From Streptomyces cirratus (GTDB lineage: Bacteria > Actinomycetota > Actinomycetes > Streptomycetales > Streptomycetaceae), in the NCBI RefSeq assembly GCF_014650775.1, contig NZ_BMVP01000001.1, positions 930,001 to 994,000 of the forward strand: 64,000 nucleotides of DNA, read 5' to 3'. Of the stretch, positions 17,649-26,583 are shown in pieces (within the stretch, counting starts at the first letter, position 1; every line of letters starts with the position of its first letter). Below the pieces are notes generated by a model that saw only the letters and a program-made list of their open reading frames with translations, was not told the origin of the DNA and did not search any database. A program made the position numbers and the translations under genes.

Positions 17649-19051
17649 GCGAACAGCCGGCGCCAGGTTTCCGGGCCCGGATAACCGTTGGCCAACGCCC
17701 CGCGCCAGCCCTGCGCGCGCTGGAAGGCCTCGACGTTGCGCCGGTCGGCCTCGCTCCACACGGAGCCCGGCCCGGACGTGTAGTACTTGCCGAACCCCTT
17801 CGCCATCAGCTGCCGGCTCAGCGCGGCGATCGCCGGGCCGGACCGCCCCGGCCGGAACGCCCCCGGTCCGGGGTACGCGGGGTGCCCGCCGGGCCCCGGC
17901 GCGGCATCCGGTGTCGGCACGATGTCGTTGCCCTGCCCCTCGACCAGCAGCCGCCACGTGTGCGCACCCGGGATGCCGTCGGCTTCGGCGCCCGTCCAGC
18001 CCTGCGCCTTCTGGAAGGCCTGCGTCGCCAGCCGGTCGGACTCGCTCCACTTGGTGCTCGGACCCTTGGGGTAGAAGCGCCGCCCGCCCCGGTCGATCAG
18101 CATCCGGCCCAGGCGCGCCACGTACTCGTTGTTCGCACCCGGCCCGAACATCTTCGCCCCGGGGAACGCGGACGGAGCCGTCGGCTTCGGGTCGGTGCCC
18201 GGGCCGTCCGGCAGGATCCCGCCCGTCACACCGGTGAAGCGGTACGGGAGGTACTTCGTCGCGTTGCTCCAGTACCCGTAGGGCGTGGCCAGCTTGCGCG
18301 TCGTCGGGCGGGTCTGCTCGTAGGCGATGTAGCTCGTGCGGGTCTCGTCGACCCAGCCGCCGAAGAGGGTGACGTGCGAGCCGTTGTTGGGATCGGAGGG
18401 GTTGTGGAAGAGGAGCATGTCCCCCGGCAGCAGCTCCTCCTTGGTGATCTTCTTCGCGAACTTGTCGAGGCTGCCGGTCCATTCGTTCGTGCCGAGGTTC
18501 CAGGCCATGGAGACGAAGCCCGAGCAGTCCTGCCGATAGCCGTCCGACCAGTAGTCGGACATGCTGTACGGGACCTGCTCCTCCAGCCACACCTTCGCCC
18601 GGTTGATGATCGTCGACCGGTCGATCCGCCTCACCGTCGCGGGCGCCCCCGGCCGGCCCGGCGGCTTGGCCGGTGATCCCTTCGGCCCGTGCAGTGGCGC
18701 CGGTCCGCCCTGCGGAGACCCGGGCCCGTCCGACGGGGGCCTCGGCGGCGTCGGCGTCACCGGGACCGGGCTCGGGCCCGGCGCGGGGCGAGCCGTCGCC
18801 AGCGCGGTCGTGCCGCCACCGCTCAGCACCACACCCGCCGCGGTGGCCAGCACCAGCGCGTGGCGGGCGCCGCGCGCGCCCAGGGGCCCGCCGTCGCGAA
18901 GCGCTATGGCCCGCCCGCGGGCGAGGGTGCGGCGCCGGTGCACACAGCCCAGGCAGACACAGTCGCCCGCGGGCTCGTACTCCTCGAAGACCGGCATCGG
19001 CATCGGCACCGATGGCGCCGTCTGCACATGCACCGGAGGCTGCGTCGTCAT
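17645..19051 (-). CDS. NlpC/P60-type cell-wall hydrolase with two PG-binding domains
   Basis: ATG at 19051 after GGGGAGTGG gives 468 residues. The N-terminus has a cysteine cluster (C31, C33, C36) before one membrane segment at about 61-84, so it looks like a type II membrane protein. A Pro-rich linker leads to a cysteine amidase-like domain: DCSGFVSMAWN holds the likely nucleophile near residue 177, and SHVTLFGGW the histidine. Two peptidoglycan-binding-like repeats follow, each with WSE(S/A)DR and (A/E)FQ(K/R)AQGW. It should act on peptidoglycan outside the membrane. Its stop codon overlaps the SPFH gene start by four bases, so the two products are probably made together. Confidence 0.82.
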   Translation of the reverse strand: MTTQPPVHVQTAPSVPMPMPVFEEYEPAGDCVCLGCVHRRRTLARGRAIALRDGGPLGARGARHALVLATAAGVVLSGGGTTALATARPAPGPSPVPVTPTPPRPPSDGPGSPQGGPAPLHGPKGSPAKPPGRPGAPATVRRIDRSTIINRAKVWLEEQVPYSMSDYWSDGYRQDCSGFVSMAWNLGTNEWTGSLDKFAKKITKEELLPGDMLLFHNPSDPNNGSHVTLFGGWVDETRTSYIAYEQTRPTTRKLATPYGYWSNATKYLPYRFTGVTGGILPDGPGTDPKPTAPSAFPGAKMFGPGANNEYVARLGRMLIDRGGRRFYPKGPSTKWSESDRLATQAFQKAQGWTGAEADGIPGAHTWRLLVEGQGNDIVPTPDAAPGPGGHPAYPGPGAFRPGRSGPAIAALSRQLMAKGFGKYYTSGPGSVWSEADRRNVEAFQRAQGWRGALANGYPGPETWRRLFA

Positions 19052-19237
19052 GCGTCCGTCCACTCCCCTTGCTCGTCCACTCGTCCGGCCGCGCACGTAT
19101 CTGGCGGGGCATCAGATTCGGCTCGGCCCAGACATATCGTGCACGATAAACCCCCCAAACATGGGTTAATCGGACAACGCGGGCGCGGCTGGTCATGAGC
19201 ACCCCCGCAGGTGGGGTAGAGTTTTCCCTGTCAGCAA

Positions 19238-19311
19238 GCGCCGCTAGCTCAGTTGGTTAGAGCAGCTGACTCTTAATCAGCGGGTCCGGGGTTCGAGTCC
19301 CTGGCGGCGCA
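19238..19311 (+). tRNA. tRNA-Lys (CTT), third copy
   Basis: Identical in sequence to the copy at 3040 across the mature 74 bases, with acceptor GCGCCGC/GCGGCGC, anticodon CTT and discriminator A at 19311. A TAGAGT -10 element at 19217-19222 lies 15 bases upstream, the same spacing as in the first copy. No good -35 is visible. Confidence 0.97.
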
Positions 19312-19319
19312 CAGACGGG

Positions 19320-19353
19320 AGAAACCCCCGCAGCGAAAGCTGCGGGGGTTTCT
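19320..19353. terminator. Hairpin terminator after third tRNA-Lys
   Basis: A perfect 15-bp stem (AGAAACCCCCGCAGC at 19320-19334, complement at 19339-19353) with GAAA loop and a T-rich end. It also lies at the 3' side of the convergent sortase gene. Confidence 0.85.
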
Positions 19354-19378
19354 TCGTTCCGGACCGGACGGCGGTCCC

Positions 19379-20047
19379 TCACACCGCCGTACCGGGTCCG
19401 CCCTTCACGCCCGTCAGGTAGGCGGCGACCACCACGTTCGCCGAGTACTGCTTGGCCTTCTTGTCGTACGTACCGCCGCAGGTCACCAGCCGCAGCTCGG
19501 CGCGGCCGGGCACCTTGGGGCCGTACGCCTTCCCCGGGTCGAAGCCCGCGCGCTCGTAGACCCGTACGTCCTCGATCGTGAACTCGGCCACCGAGCCGTC
19601 CGACCGGACCACGCCGACCTTTTCCCCCCGCTGCACCGTGCTCAGCCCGTAGAACACCGCCGGTTTCGAGCGCGTGTCCACGTGGCCGACCAGCAGGGCG
19701 GTCCCGGCCCTGCCCGGCTGCGTGCCGCCGCTCCACCAGCCGACCGTGCCCGGGTTCTCGTACGGGGGCGGCTCGATCGCCCCCTCGCGGTCCAGGCCGC
19801 GCGAGATCACCGGCGCCTGGATGCCCAGGGACGGCACGTCCAGCCGCGCGGGCGGGGCCGCCGCCAGCGGGGAGTGCACCGCGGGCAGGCCGGGAACCAC
19901 GGCCCCGCTGCCGCCCGCCTGACCCGCGGGCGCGGCGGGAACTCCGGTGATCTCCCGCCCCCACAGCCACAGCCCGAACACCAGCACGGTCCACGCGGCG
20001 AAGATCAGCAACCGGGAGCCGCCGGAGCCGCGGGGCTCCTCGTTCAC
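19379..20047 (-). CDS. Class F sortase
   Basis: GTG start at 20047, ten bases after the end of the upstream gene. The 222-residue protein has an N-terminal membrane anchor (about residues 11-30) and a sortase barrel. The catalytic histidine is in LLVGHVDTRS and the cysteine in LVTCGGTYD, the TCGG signature of actinobacterial class F sortases. I could not place the catalytic arginine with confidence; the region after TCGG reads KKAKQYSANVVV. It should cut a C-terminal sorting motif and transfer the protein to the cell wall. The gene immediately upstream encodes a secreted protein with an LPQTV motif and membrane tail, a likely substrate. Confidence 0.88.
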   Translation of the reverse strand: MNEEPRGSGGSRLLIFAAWTVLVFGLWLWGREITGVPAAPAGQAGGSGAVVPGLPAVHSPLAAAPPARLDVPSLGIQAPVISRGLDREGAIEPPPYENPGTVGWWSGGTQPGRAGTALLVGHVDTRSKPAVFYGLSTVQRGEKVGVVRSDGSVAEFTIEDVRVYERAGFDPGKAYGPKVPGRAELRLVTCGGTYDKKAKQYSANVVVAAYLTGVKGGPGTAV

Positions 20048-20057
20048 CGGCGGGCCC

Positions 20058-20663
20058 TCACTCGCCGCTGCGACGGCGGCGCAGCGCCAGCGCCCTGCCC
20101 GCGACGGCGAGGGTGGCCACGCCGGCGAGGACGGCGCCGATCACGGTCTGGGGCAGCCCCGGGCCGTCGCCGCCGTGGTTCTTCTTCGTGGGCGCGGCCA
20201 GCTCCGTCGTCCTCGCGGCGACGTCGGCGGCCATCGCGCCGCCGCCCGCGTGGACCGGCCAGACGGGCGAGTGGTGCGGATCGGGGTGGTGGCGCCGCTC
20301 CTGGATCCGGATGGAGCCGCTGACCCGGTCGTCGCGCCCGTCGCACTTGACGCGGATCTCGTGCGAGCCGGGCTGGGCGTGCGAGGCGATGAGCGCGTCG
20401 CCCCACAGGGCGTGGCGGTCGTCGTGGCCGGAGGACAGGTGGACCTCGGAGACGAAGACGGAGGACCTGGCGGACGCCCAGCCCCCGTCGCAGCCCCGCA
20501 CCTCCAGCTTGACCAGGTCACCGGGCTCGGCGGGGTCCGGCCTGACCGAGACGCCGCCGCGACCCCAGTCCTCGGCGACGGCTGCGGGTGCGGTCACGGC
20601 GGTCAGGGCCGTCAGGGCGACGGCCACCCCGGTGGCACGGAGAGCGATCAGAGCACTGCGCAT
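20058..20663 (-). CDS. Secreted protein with sortase-type C-terminus
   Basis: ATG at 20663 with AGGAGG upstream gives 201 residues. A signal peptide ends near APAAVAE (about residue 31). The mature part starts with a beta-rich domain (GGVSVRPDPAEPGDLVKLEV, two cysteines). The C-terminus has GLPQTV, a hydrophobic stretch of about 18 residues and the tail RALALRRRRSGE. This matches the layout of a cell-wall sorting signal, although Gly after Thr is replaced by Val. It is followed directly by the class F sortase gene, so the two form a probable substrate-enzyme pair. Confidence 0.8.
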   Translation of the reverse strand: MRSALIALRATGVAVALTALTAVTAPAAVAEDWGRGGVSVRPDPAEPGDLVKLEVRGCDGGWASARSSVFVSEVHLSSGHDDRHALWGDALIASHAQPGSHEIRVKCDGRDDRVSGSIRIQERRHHPDPHHSPVWPVHAGGGAMAADVAARTTELAAPTKKNHGGDGPGLPQTVIGAVLAGVATLAVAGRALALRRRRSGE

Positions 20664-20698
20664 GGTGAACCTCCTCAACAAGGAGATTCACGCGCGGC

Positions 20699-20762
20699 GC
20701 GCCGCTCCGCATCCGGAGCGGCGCACCCTTGGACCGTACGAGTCAGCCGTACGCACCAAGGG
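20699..20762. terminator. Two hairpins downstream of the NagD-like gene
   Basis: An 11-bp perfect stem GCGCCGCTCCG/CGGAGCGGCGC at 20699-20724 with a CATC loop. It is followed by an interrupted stem CCCTTGG plus CGTACG at 20726-20762. Both lie between the NagD-like gene (minus strand, ends 20815) and the next gene. They probably end the upstream transcript. Confidence 0.6.
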
Positions 20763-20814
20763 ACCACCGGCCGAGGGGCGGCCGAGGGGCGGCCGAGGGC
20801 CGCGCCGGATCGAT

Positions 20815-21594
20815 TTACACCAGATCGATCAGATCGGCGATGGAGTCGACCGTCTTGGTGGGGCGGTAGGGGAACTTCTCGGTGTCCTCGATCGCGGTCA
20901 GGCCGGTCAGTACGAGGAAGGTCTGCATGCCCGCCTCAAGGCCGGCCAGTACGTCGGTGTCCATCCGGTCGCCGATCATGGCGCTGCTCTCGGAGTGCGC
21001 GCCGATGGTGTTCAGGCCGGTCCGCATCATCAGCGGGTTGGGCTTGCCCGCGAAGTAGGGCTGCTTGCCGGTCGCCTTGGTGATCAGCGCGGCGACGGCG
21101 CCGGTGGCGGGCAGCGGGCCCTCGACGGAGGGGCCGGTCTCGTCCGGGTTGGTGCAGATGAAGCGGGCGCCGCCGTTGATCAGGCGGACGGCCTTGGTCA
21201 TCGCCTCGAAGCTGTACGTACGGGTCTCGCCGAGGACCACGTAGTCGGGCTCGTGGTCGGTCAGGATGTAGCCGATGTCGTGCAGGGCGGTCGTCAGACC
21301 GGCTTCGCCGATGACGTACGCCGTGCCTTCCGGGCGCTGGTCGTCGAGGAACTTGGCGGTGGCGAGCGCCGAGGTCCAGATGTTCTCGACGGGGACGTGC
21401 AGGCCCATCCGGTTGAGGCGGGCGTGCAGGTCGCGCGGGGTGTAGATGGAGTTGTTGGTCAGGACCAGGAAGGGCTTGCCGGACTCGCGCAGCCGCTTGA
21501 TGAACGCATCGGCGCCCGGGATCGGGGTTCCTTCGTGGATGAGGACGCCGTCCATGTCGGTGAGCCAGGATTCGATCGGCTTGCGCTCTGCCAC
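20815..21594 (-). CDS. HAD-IIA (NagD/pNPPase-type) phosphatase
   Basis: GTG at 21594 with GGAG upstream gives 259 residues. HAD motif I is WLTDMDGVLIHEG, motif II FLVLTNNS, the type IIA cap lies between, and motif IV is MIGDRMDTDVLAG; the lysine of motif III is in YFAGKPNPLMM. Such enzymes dephosphorylate sugar phosphates, nucleotides or phosphoglycolate. It is on the same strand as the phosphonate-uptake block and starts 141 bases after its last gene. A link to phosphonate use is possible, but the family is also common as a stand-alone housekeeping phosphatase. Confidence 0.88.
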   Translation of the reverse strand: MAERKPIESWLTDMDGVLIHEGTPIPGADAFIKRLRESGKPFLVLTNNSIYTPRDLHARLNRMGLHVPVENIWTSALATAKFLDDQRPEGTAYVIGEAGLTTALHDIGYILTDHEPDYVVLGETRTYSFEAMTKAVRLINGGARFICTNPDETGPSVEGPLPATGAVAALITKATGKQPYFAGKPNPLMMRTGLNTIGAHSESSAMIGDRMDTDVLAGLEAGMQTFLVLTGLTAIEDTEKFPYRPTKTVDSIADLIDLV

Positions 21595-21735
21595 GGGACT
21601 GTTCTCCGCTCTGCGGGGCCTCTGACCTCGGGTGCTGGTCACCGCCACCCTATCCGGCACGGGCCGTGGGCGCGGAGGGCGTCCACGGCCCGGACAGGGA
21701 GTCCTTGCCGGTCGCGGGTGACCGGGAGGGACCGG

Positions 21736-22815
21736 TCAGCTGCCGGTTGCCGACTTCCACGCGTCGACGTAGGCGGAGAGGTTCTTGTCGATGTCCGCCC
21801 AGTCCGGCTCGAAGACCTCGACGCCCGTCATGAGCTTGGCGAGTTCCACGGCGTTGGCGTCGGTGGGCTTGACGTCGGTACGGGCCGGGAAGCCGCCGCC
21901 GACCTCGCTGACCAGCTTCTGGGCGTCCTCGCTGAGCAGGTAGTCGAGGAGCTTCCTGGCGTTCTCGGTGTGCGGGGCCTTGTCGACCAGACCGGCCGCG
22001 TACGGCAGGGCGAAGCTGGTGGGCTTGCCGCCGTCCTTGGCCGGGAACCAGATGCCGAGGTTCGGCATGGACTTGGACTGCGCGTAGTTCATCTGCACGT
22101 CGCCGTTGGCCACGAGCAGCTCGCCCTTGTCGGTCTTGGGCGCGAGCTTGCTGGTCGAGGACGAGGGGCCGACGTTGTTGGCCTGGAGCTTCCTCAGGTA
22201 CTCCATCGCCGGCTCCTTGCCGCCGAAGTCGTGCATCGCTTTGACGAGGACGGCGGTGCCGTCGCCCGCGACGCCCGGGGTGGAGTACTGGAGCTTGCCC
22301 TTGTACCTGGCGTCGAGCAGCTCCTCCCACGTCTTGGGGGCCTCGGGCAGCTCCTTCTTGTCGTAGACGAAGCCGAAGTAGTTGTTCACGACCGAGGTCC
22401 ACTTGCCGTCGGGGGCCTTGTCGCCGCCCTTGACCTTGTCGGAGCCCTGCGGCTTGTACGCCTGGAGCAGACCCTTGCCGTCGGCCTGCTGGATGAAGGG
22501 CGGCAGGGTGACGAGGACGTCCGCCTGGGTGTTGGTCTTCTCGCGGAGCGCGCGCTGCACCATCTCGCCCGAACCGCCTTCGACGTACTTGACCTCGATG
22601 CCGGTCTTCTTGGTGAAGTCGGCGAAGACCCTGTCGTACCAGCCGTCGCCCTTGTCGCTCTTGAGGCCGTCGGCGCTGTAGACGGTGACGGTCTTCGCGC
22701 CGTCGTCGGAGTCGGCGGAGGAGGCGGAGCCGCCGCAGGCCGTGAGGGAGGCGGCGAGGGCGAGGCTGCCGGTGAGGGCGGCGGCGGTGCGCAGGGGCAT
22801 GCGGGATCTGGGCAT
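21736..22815 (-). CDS. Aminophosphonate ABC transporter substrate-binding lipoprotein
   Basis: ATG at 22815 with GGAAG upstream gives 359 residues. The lipobox LTAC (cysteine near residue 27) is followed by GGSASS. The body is a type II periplasmic-binding fold (VTVYSADGLKSDKGDGWYDR, FTKKTGIEVKYVEGGSGEMV) close in style to iron(III) and 2-aminoethylphosphonate binding proteins. The phosphonate assignment comes mainly from context: two permeases, an ATPase, a phosphonatase-like HAD and an FAD oxidase are in the same block. Iron or another small anion is the alternative. Confidence 0.8.
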   Translation of the reverse strand: MPRSRMPLRTAAALTGSLALAASLTACGGSASSADSDDGAKTVTVYSADGLKSDKGDGWYDRVFADFTKKTGIEVKYVEGGSGEMVQRALREKTNTQADVLVTLPPFIQQADGKGLLQAYKPQGSDKVKGGDKAPDGKWTSVVNNYFGFVYDKKELPEAPKTWEELLDARYKGKLQYSTPGVAGDGTAVLVKAMHDFGGKEPAMEYLRKLQANNVGPSSSTSKLAPKTDKGELLVANGDVQMNYAQSKSMPNLGIWFPAKDGGKPTSFALPYAAGLVDKAPHTENARKLLDYLLSEDAQKLVSEVGGGFPARTDVKPTDANAVELAKLMTGVEVFEPDWADIDKNLSAYVDAWKSATGS

Positions 22816-22914
22816 GGAACTTCCTTACGGGGAAAGGGAGTCTGCGGGGGACGGGGTCGGGCGGGGGCTGGGGCCGGGGACGGGGACGGGGTCGGGCGGG
22901 GCCGGGGCGGGGAT

Positions 22915-23712
22915 TCAGCGGTAGGACGCCTTGGTGCGGACGCGGGAGACGGCCAGCAGGACCAGCAGGGTGGCGCCCATGAGGACCACCGCGATCGCGG
23001 AGCCGCTGAACAGCGAACCCCGGTCGGTGGCGGTGAAGATCCGGACCGGGAGGGGCATCCAGTCCGGCGGGTAGAGCATCATCGTGGCGCTCAGCTCGCC
23101 CATGGACAGGGCGAAGCAGAGCCCGGCGGCCGCTGTCAGGGACGGCAGCAGCAACGGGAACTTGACCCGCCACAGGACGTACGAGGGGCGGGCGCCCAGA
23201 GAGGCCGCCGCCTGCTCGTACGCGGGATCGAGACGGACGATGGCGGCCGAAAGGGACTGGTAGGCGAACGCCGTCACAAGAACCGTGTGCGCCAGGACGA
23301 CGATGGAGCTCGTGCCGTTGAGCAGCAGCGGGGGCTTGCTGAACGCGACGAGCACGGCCAGGCCCACGACGACGGACGGCACGGCCACCGGCAGCATGAA
23401 CAGGCCGTCCATGGTCCGCTTCCCGCGCTTCCTGAGGCTCGCGGCGGCCAGTGCCGCCCAGCTGCCGACCATGAGCGCGACGAGGCTCGCGACGAGAGCG
23501 GTGACCAGGGAGGCCGTAAGGGCCTGGAGCGATTCACCCTGGACGGCGGAGGCGTAGTTCCGGGTGGTCGGGCCGGAGGGGAAGGCGCCGGACCAGTGGG
23601 TCGCGAAGGAGGCGGCCACCACGACGAGCAGCGGCAGCGCGAAGAGGGGGAGGAAGAGGGCGCCGAACAGCGCCCAGGCCGCCCAGCGGCCGGTCCTGCT
23701 ATGCACCAGCAC
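22915..23712 (-). CDS. ABC transporter permease, second subunit
   Basis: GTG at 23712 lies 14 bases inside the upstream permease gene, so translation is coupled. The 265-residue protein has about six membrane segments and the EAA loop AYEQAAASLGARPSYVLWRVKFP that contacts the ATPase. It is the partner of the permease encoded just upstream and completes a PhnU/PhnV-like pair. After it a 99-base G-rich spacer precedes the binding-protein gene. Confidence 0.87.
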   Translation of the reverse strand: MLVHSRTGRWAAWALFGALFLPLFALPLLVVVAASFATHWSGAFPSGPTTRNYASAVQGESLQALTASLVTALVASLVALMVGSWAALAAASLRKRGKRTMDGLFMLPVAVPSVVVGLAVLVAFSKPPLLLNGTSSIVVLAHTVLVTAFAYQSLSAAIVRLDPAYEQAAASLGARPSYVLWRVKFPLLLPSLTAAAGLCFALSMGELSATMMLYPPDWMPLPVRIFTATDRGSLFSGSAIAVVLMGATLLVLLAVSRVRTKASYR

Positions 23713-24734
23713 GCTTGCCCACCACCCGGTAGAGGCCGAACAGGCCGACGGATACGGCGACGTTGACGACGGCGACCACGCAGGCGCCCGCGTAGTCGGA
23801 TTCGAGGATCGCCTTGCCGTAGATGAGCATCGGGAGCGTGGTGACGTCCTTGGCGCCGGTGAACAGGACGATCCCGAACTCGTTGAGACACATGACGAGG
23901 ACGAGGCTGCCGCCGGCGGCGAGGGCCGGCAGGGCCTCGGGGAGGATCACCTTGCGGATGATCCGGGCGGGCCTCGCGCCGAGCGAGGAGGCCACCTCCA
24001 GCTGGGCGGTGTCCAGTTGGGAGAAGGCGGCGAGCAGTGGGCGCATCACGAACGGCGTGAAGTAGGTGATCTCTGCCAGCAGGACTCCCCAGGGGGTGGT
24101 GAGGAAGCGGAACGGGCCGTCCGGGGTGGAGAAGGCATCGCGCCACAGTTCGTTCGCCATGCCGGCGGTGCCGTAGACGAAGAGGAGGGCGAGGGTGATG
24201 AGGAAGGAGGGGAAGGAGAGGAAGACGTCGATGAACTTGGCGACCGCCTTGGCCCCGGGGAAGGGCACGAAAGCGATGACCAGCGCGAGGACGAAGCCGA
24301 GGAGGAGGCAGCCGACGGTGGCGCCGGCGGCGAGCCACACGGTGGTGCCGAGCGCTTCGCGGAAGGCGGTGGAGGCGAAGACGGAGGAGTAGGCGTCGAG
24401 GGCGCCGCCGCCGTTGTCGGGGGTGAAGGACTGCCGGACGACCAGGGCGAGGGGGTACAGGAAGGCCGGCGCGAGCGCGGCGAGCGGCGGCAGCGACCAC
24501 ACCCAGGCGGGCACCGCGCGCGCCTGCCGGGGCCGGGGCCGGGGGGTGCCGGGGCGCTCCGCCCCCCGGTCCGCGCCGGACGGCTGGGCGGGGACGGGTA
24601 CGGCCGGGGTCGGGGCGGATGCCGGGGGCGGGGCCGGGGTCGGTACGGTCGGGGCCGGGGCCGGGGCCGGGGCCGGGGCCGGCTGCGGGGCCGGGGCCGG
24701 CTGCGGGGAGGGCTGGGGGCGGCTGTCCGTGGCC

Positions 24735-24742
<8 letters not shown>
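23699..24742 (-). CDS. ABC transporter permease, first subunit
   Basis: GTG at 24742 overlaps the end of the ATPase gene by eight bases. The 347-residue protein starts with about 80 residues of Pro/Ala-rich sequence (PAPAPAPAPAP type) that is unusual for a permease. Six or so membrane segments and an EAA loop (LEVASSLGARPARIIRKVILP) follow. The head is encoded by a GGGGCC-type repeat on the plus strand. A start nearer to residue 77 would give a permease of normal length, but no better ribosome binding site was seen there. Confidence 0.85.
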
Positions 24743-25780
<1,038 letters not shown>

Positions 25781-25784
<4 letters not shown>

Positions 25785-26578
25785 GCCGACTCCGCCAGCA
25801 GGGCCGGGAGTTCGGCGACGGAGCCGAGGACGTGGGTCGCGCCGTTGGCGGTCAGTGCCTCGCGGCCGTGGGCGCCGGTGAGGACGCCGGCCACGATCCC
25901 GGCGCCGGCGCGGACACCGCTGAGCATGTCGTACGCCGTGTCGCCCACGACCACCGCGTCCCGCACGTCGGCCACCGCGCCCGTGCGCAGGAAGGCGGCC
26001 AGCACCATGTCGGGGTAGGGACGGCCCCGGCCGCCGGCGTCGGCCGGGCAGAGGGTGAGGTCGGCCAGCTCGCGCCAGCCGAGTGCGTCGAGGATGGCGT
26101 CCTGGGTGACGCGGGCGAAGCCGGTGGTCAGCACGACGGTGCGGCCGTCGACGCGGAGCTTCTCGATGGTCTCGCGGGCGCCGGGGACGGGGGCGATGAG
26201 GCCGCCGTCGACGAGTTCCCCGTAAGCCTCCTCGAAGGCGGTGTTGGCGCGCACGGCGAGGTCCTCCGTACCGAAGAGGTGACGGAAGACGGAGATCTTC
26301 GACTCGCCCATGGTGTCGCGGACGTACTGGAGCTTGGCGGTGTGGTCGGCGCTGCCGGGCTCGACGCCGAGGCGTTCGGCGGCACGTTCGAAGGCGCGCT
26401 CGACGAGGCCGCCGTCGGAGACGGTGGTGCCGGCCATGTCGAGGACGACCAGGTTGCGGGCCCGGGCTCCGGTGGGGGTGTTCGCGTCTGCCACGCCGGT
26501 GTCGGTGTCTGCCATGCCGGTGCCGGTGTCCGTCGCGTGGGTGTCGGTGTCCGTCACGTGGGTGTTCGTGTCTGTCAT
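25781..26578 (-). CDS. Phosphonatase-like HAD hydrolase
   Basis: ATG at 26578 gives 265 residues. An internal ATG at residue 22 is an alternative because the first 36 residues are a Thr/Asp repeat (TDTNTHVTDTDTH) not expected in the family. Motif I is VVLDMAGTT: D47 is the nucleophile and Ala at +2, instead of Asp, is the phosphonatase hallmark. A lysine in MGESKISVF (K94) aligns with the Schiff-base lysine of PhnX. Motif IV is VVVGDTAYDMLSGVRAGAG. It should split phosphonoacetaldehyde or a relative into aldehyde and phosphate. It lies five bases after the FAD oxidase and four bases into the ATPase gene. Confidence 0.82.
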
Positions 26579-26583
26579 GTCGC

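Noticed and set aside
14091..17684. A plus-strand open frame of about 1200 codons, Arg-rich, opposite the SPFH gene
   Set aside because: It is the antisense shadow of the Ala/Pro-rich head; composition is Arg/Gly-rich nonsense, and no ribosome binding site or domain is present.
14388..19202. One single 1604-codon minus-strand gene joining the hydrolase and SPFH regions
   Set aside because: The upstream half of that frame is the shadow of the NlpC-type gene, which has its own motifs in another frame and ends at 17645 with an ATGA overlap.
3040..19311. Integrated element bounded by tRNA-Lys copies
   Set aside because: No integrase, excisionase, replication or transfer gene lies between the copies, and the intervening genes have normal composition.
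21736..22815. Iron(III) transport as the role of the ABC importer
   Set aside because: Binding protein and ATPase are similar to iron importers, but the operon with a phosphonatase-like HAD and FAD oxidase fits aminophosphonate better. Iron remains a weaker alternative.
20113..23766. A plus-strand open frame of about 1200 codons across the sortase substrate, HAD and transporter genes
   Set aside because: The minus-strand genes there have clear motifs, starts and overlaps. The long frame is due to high GC and lack of stop codons.
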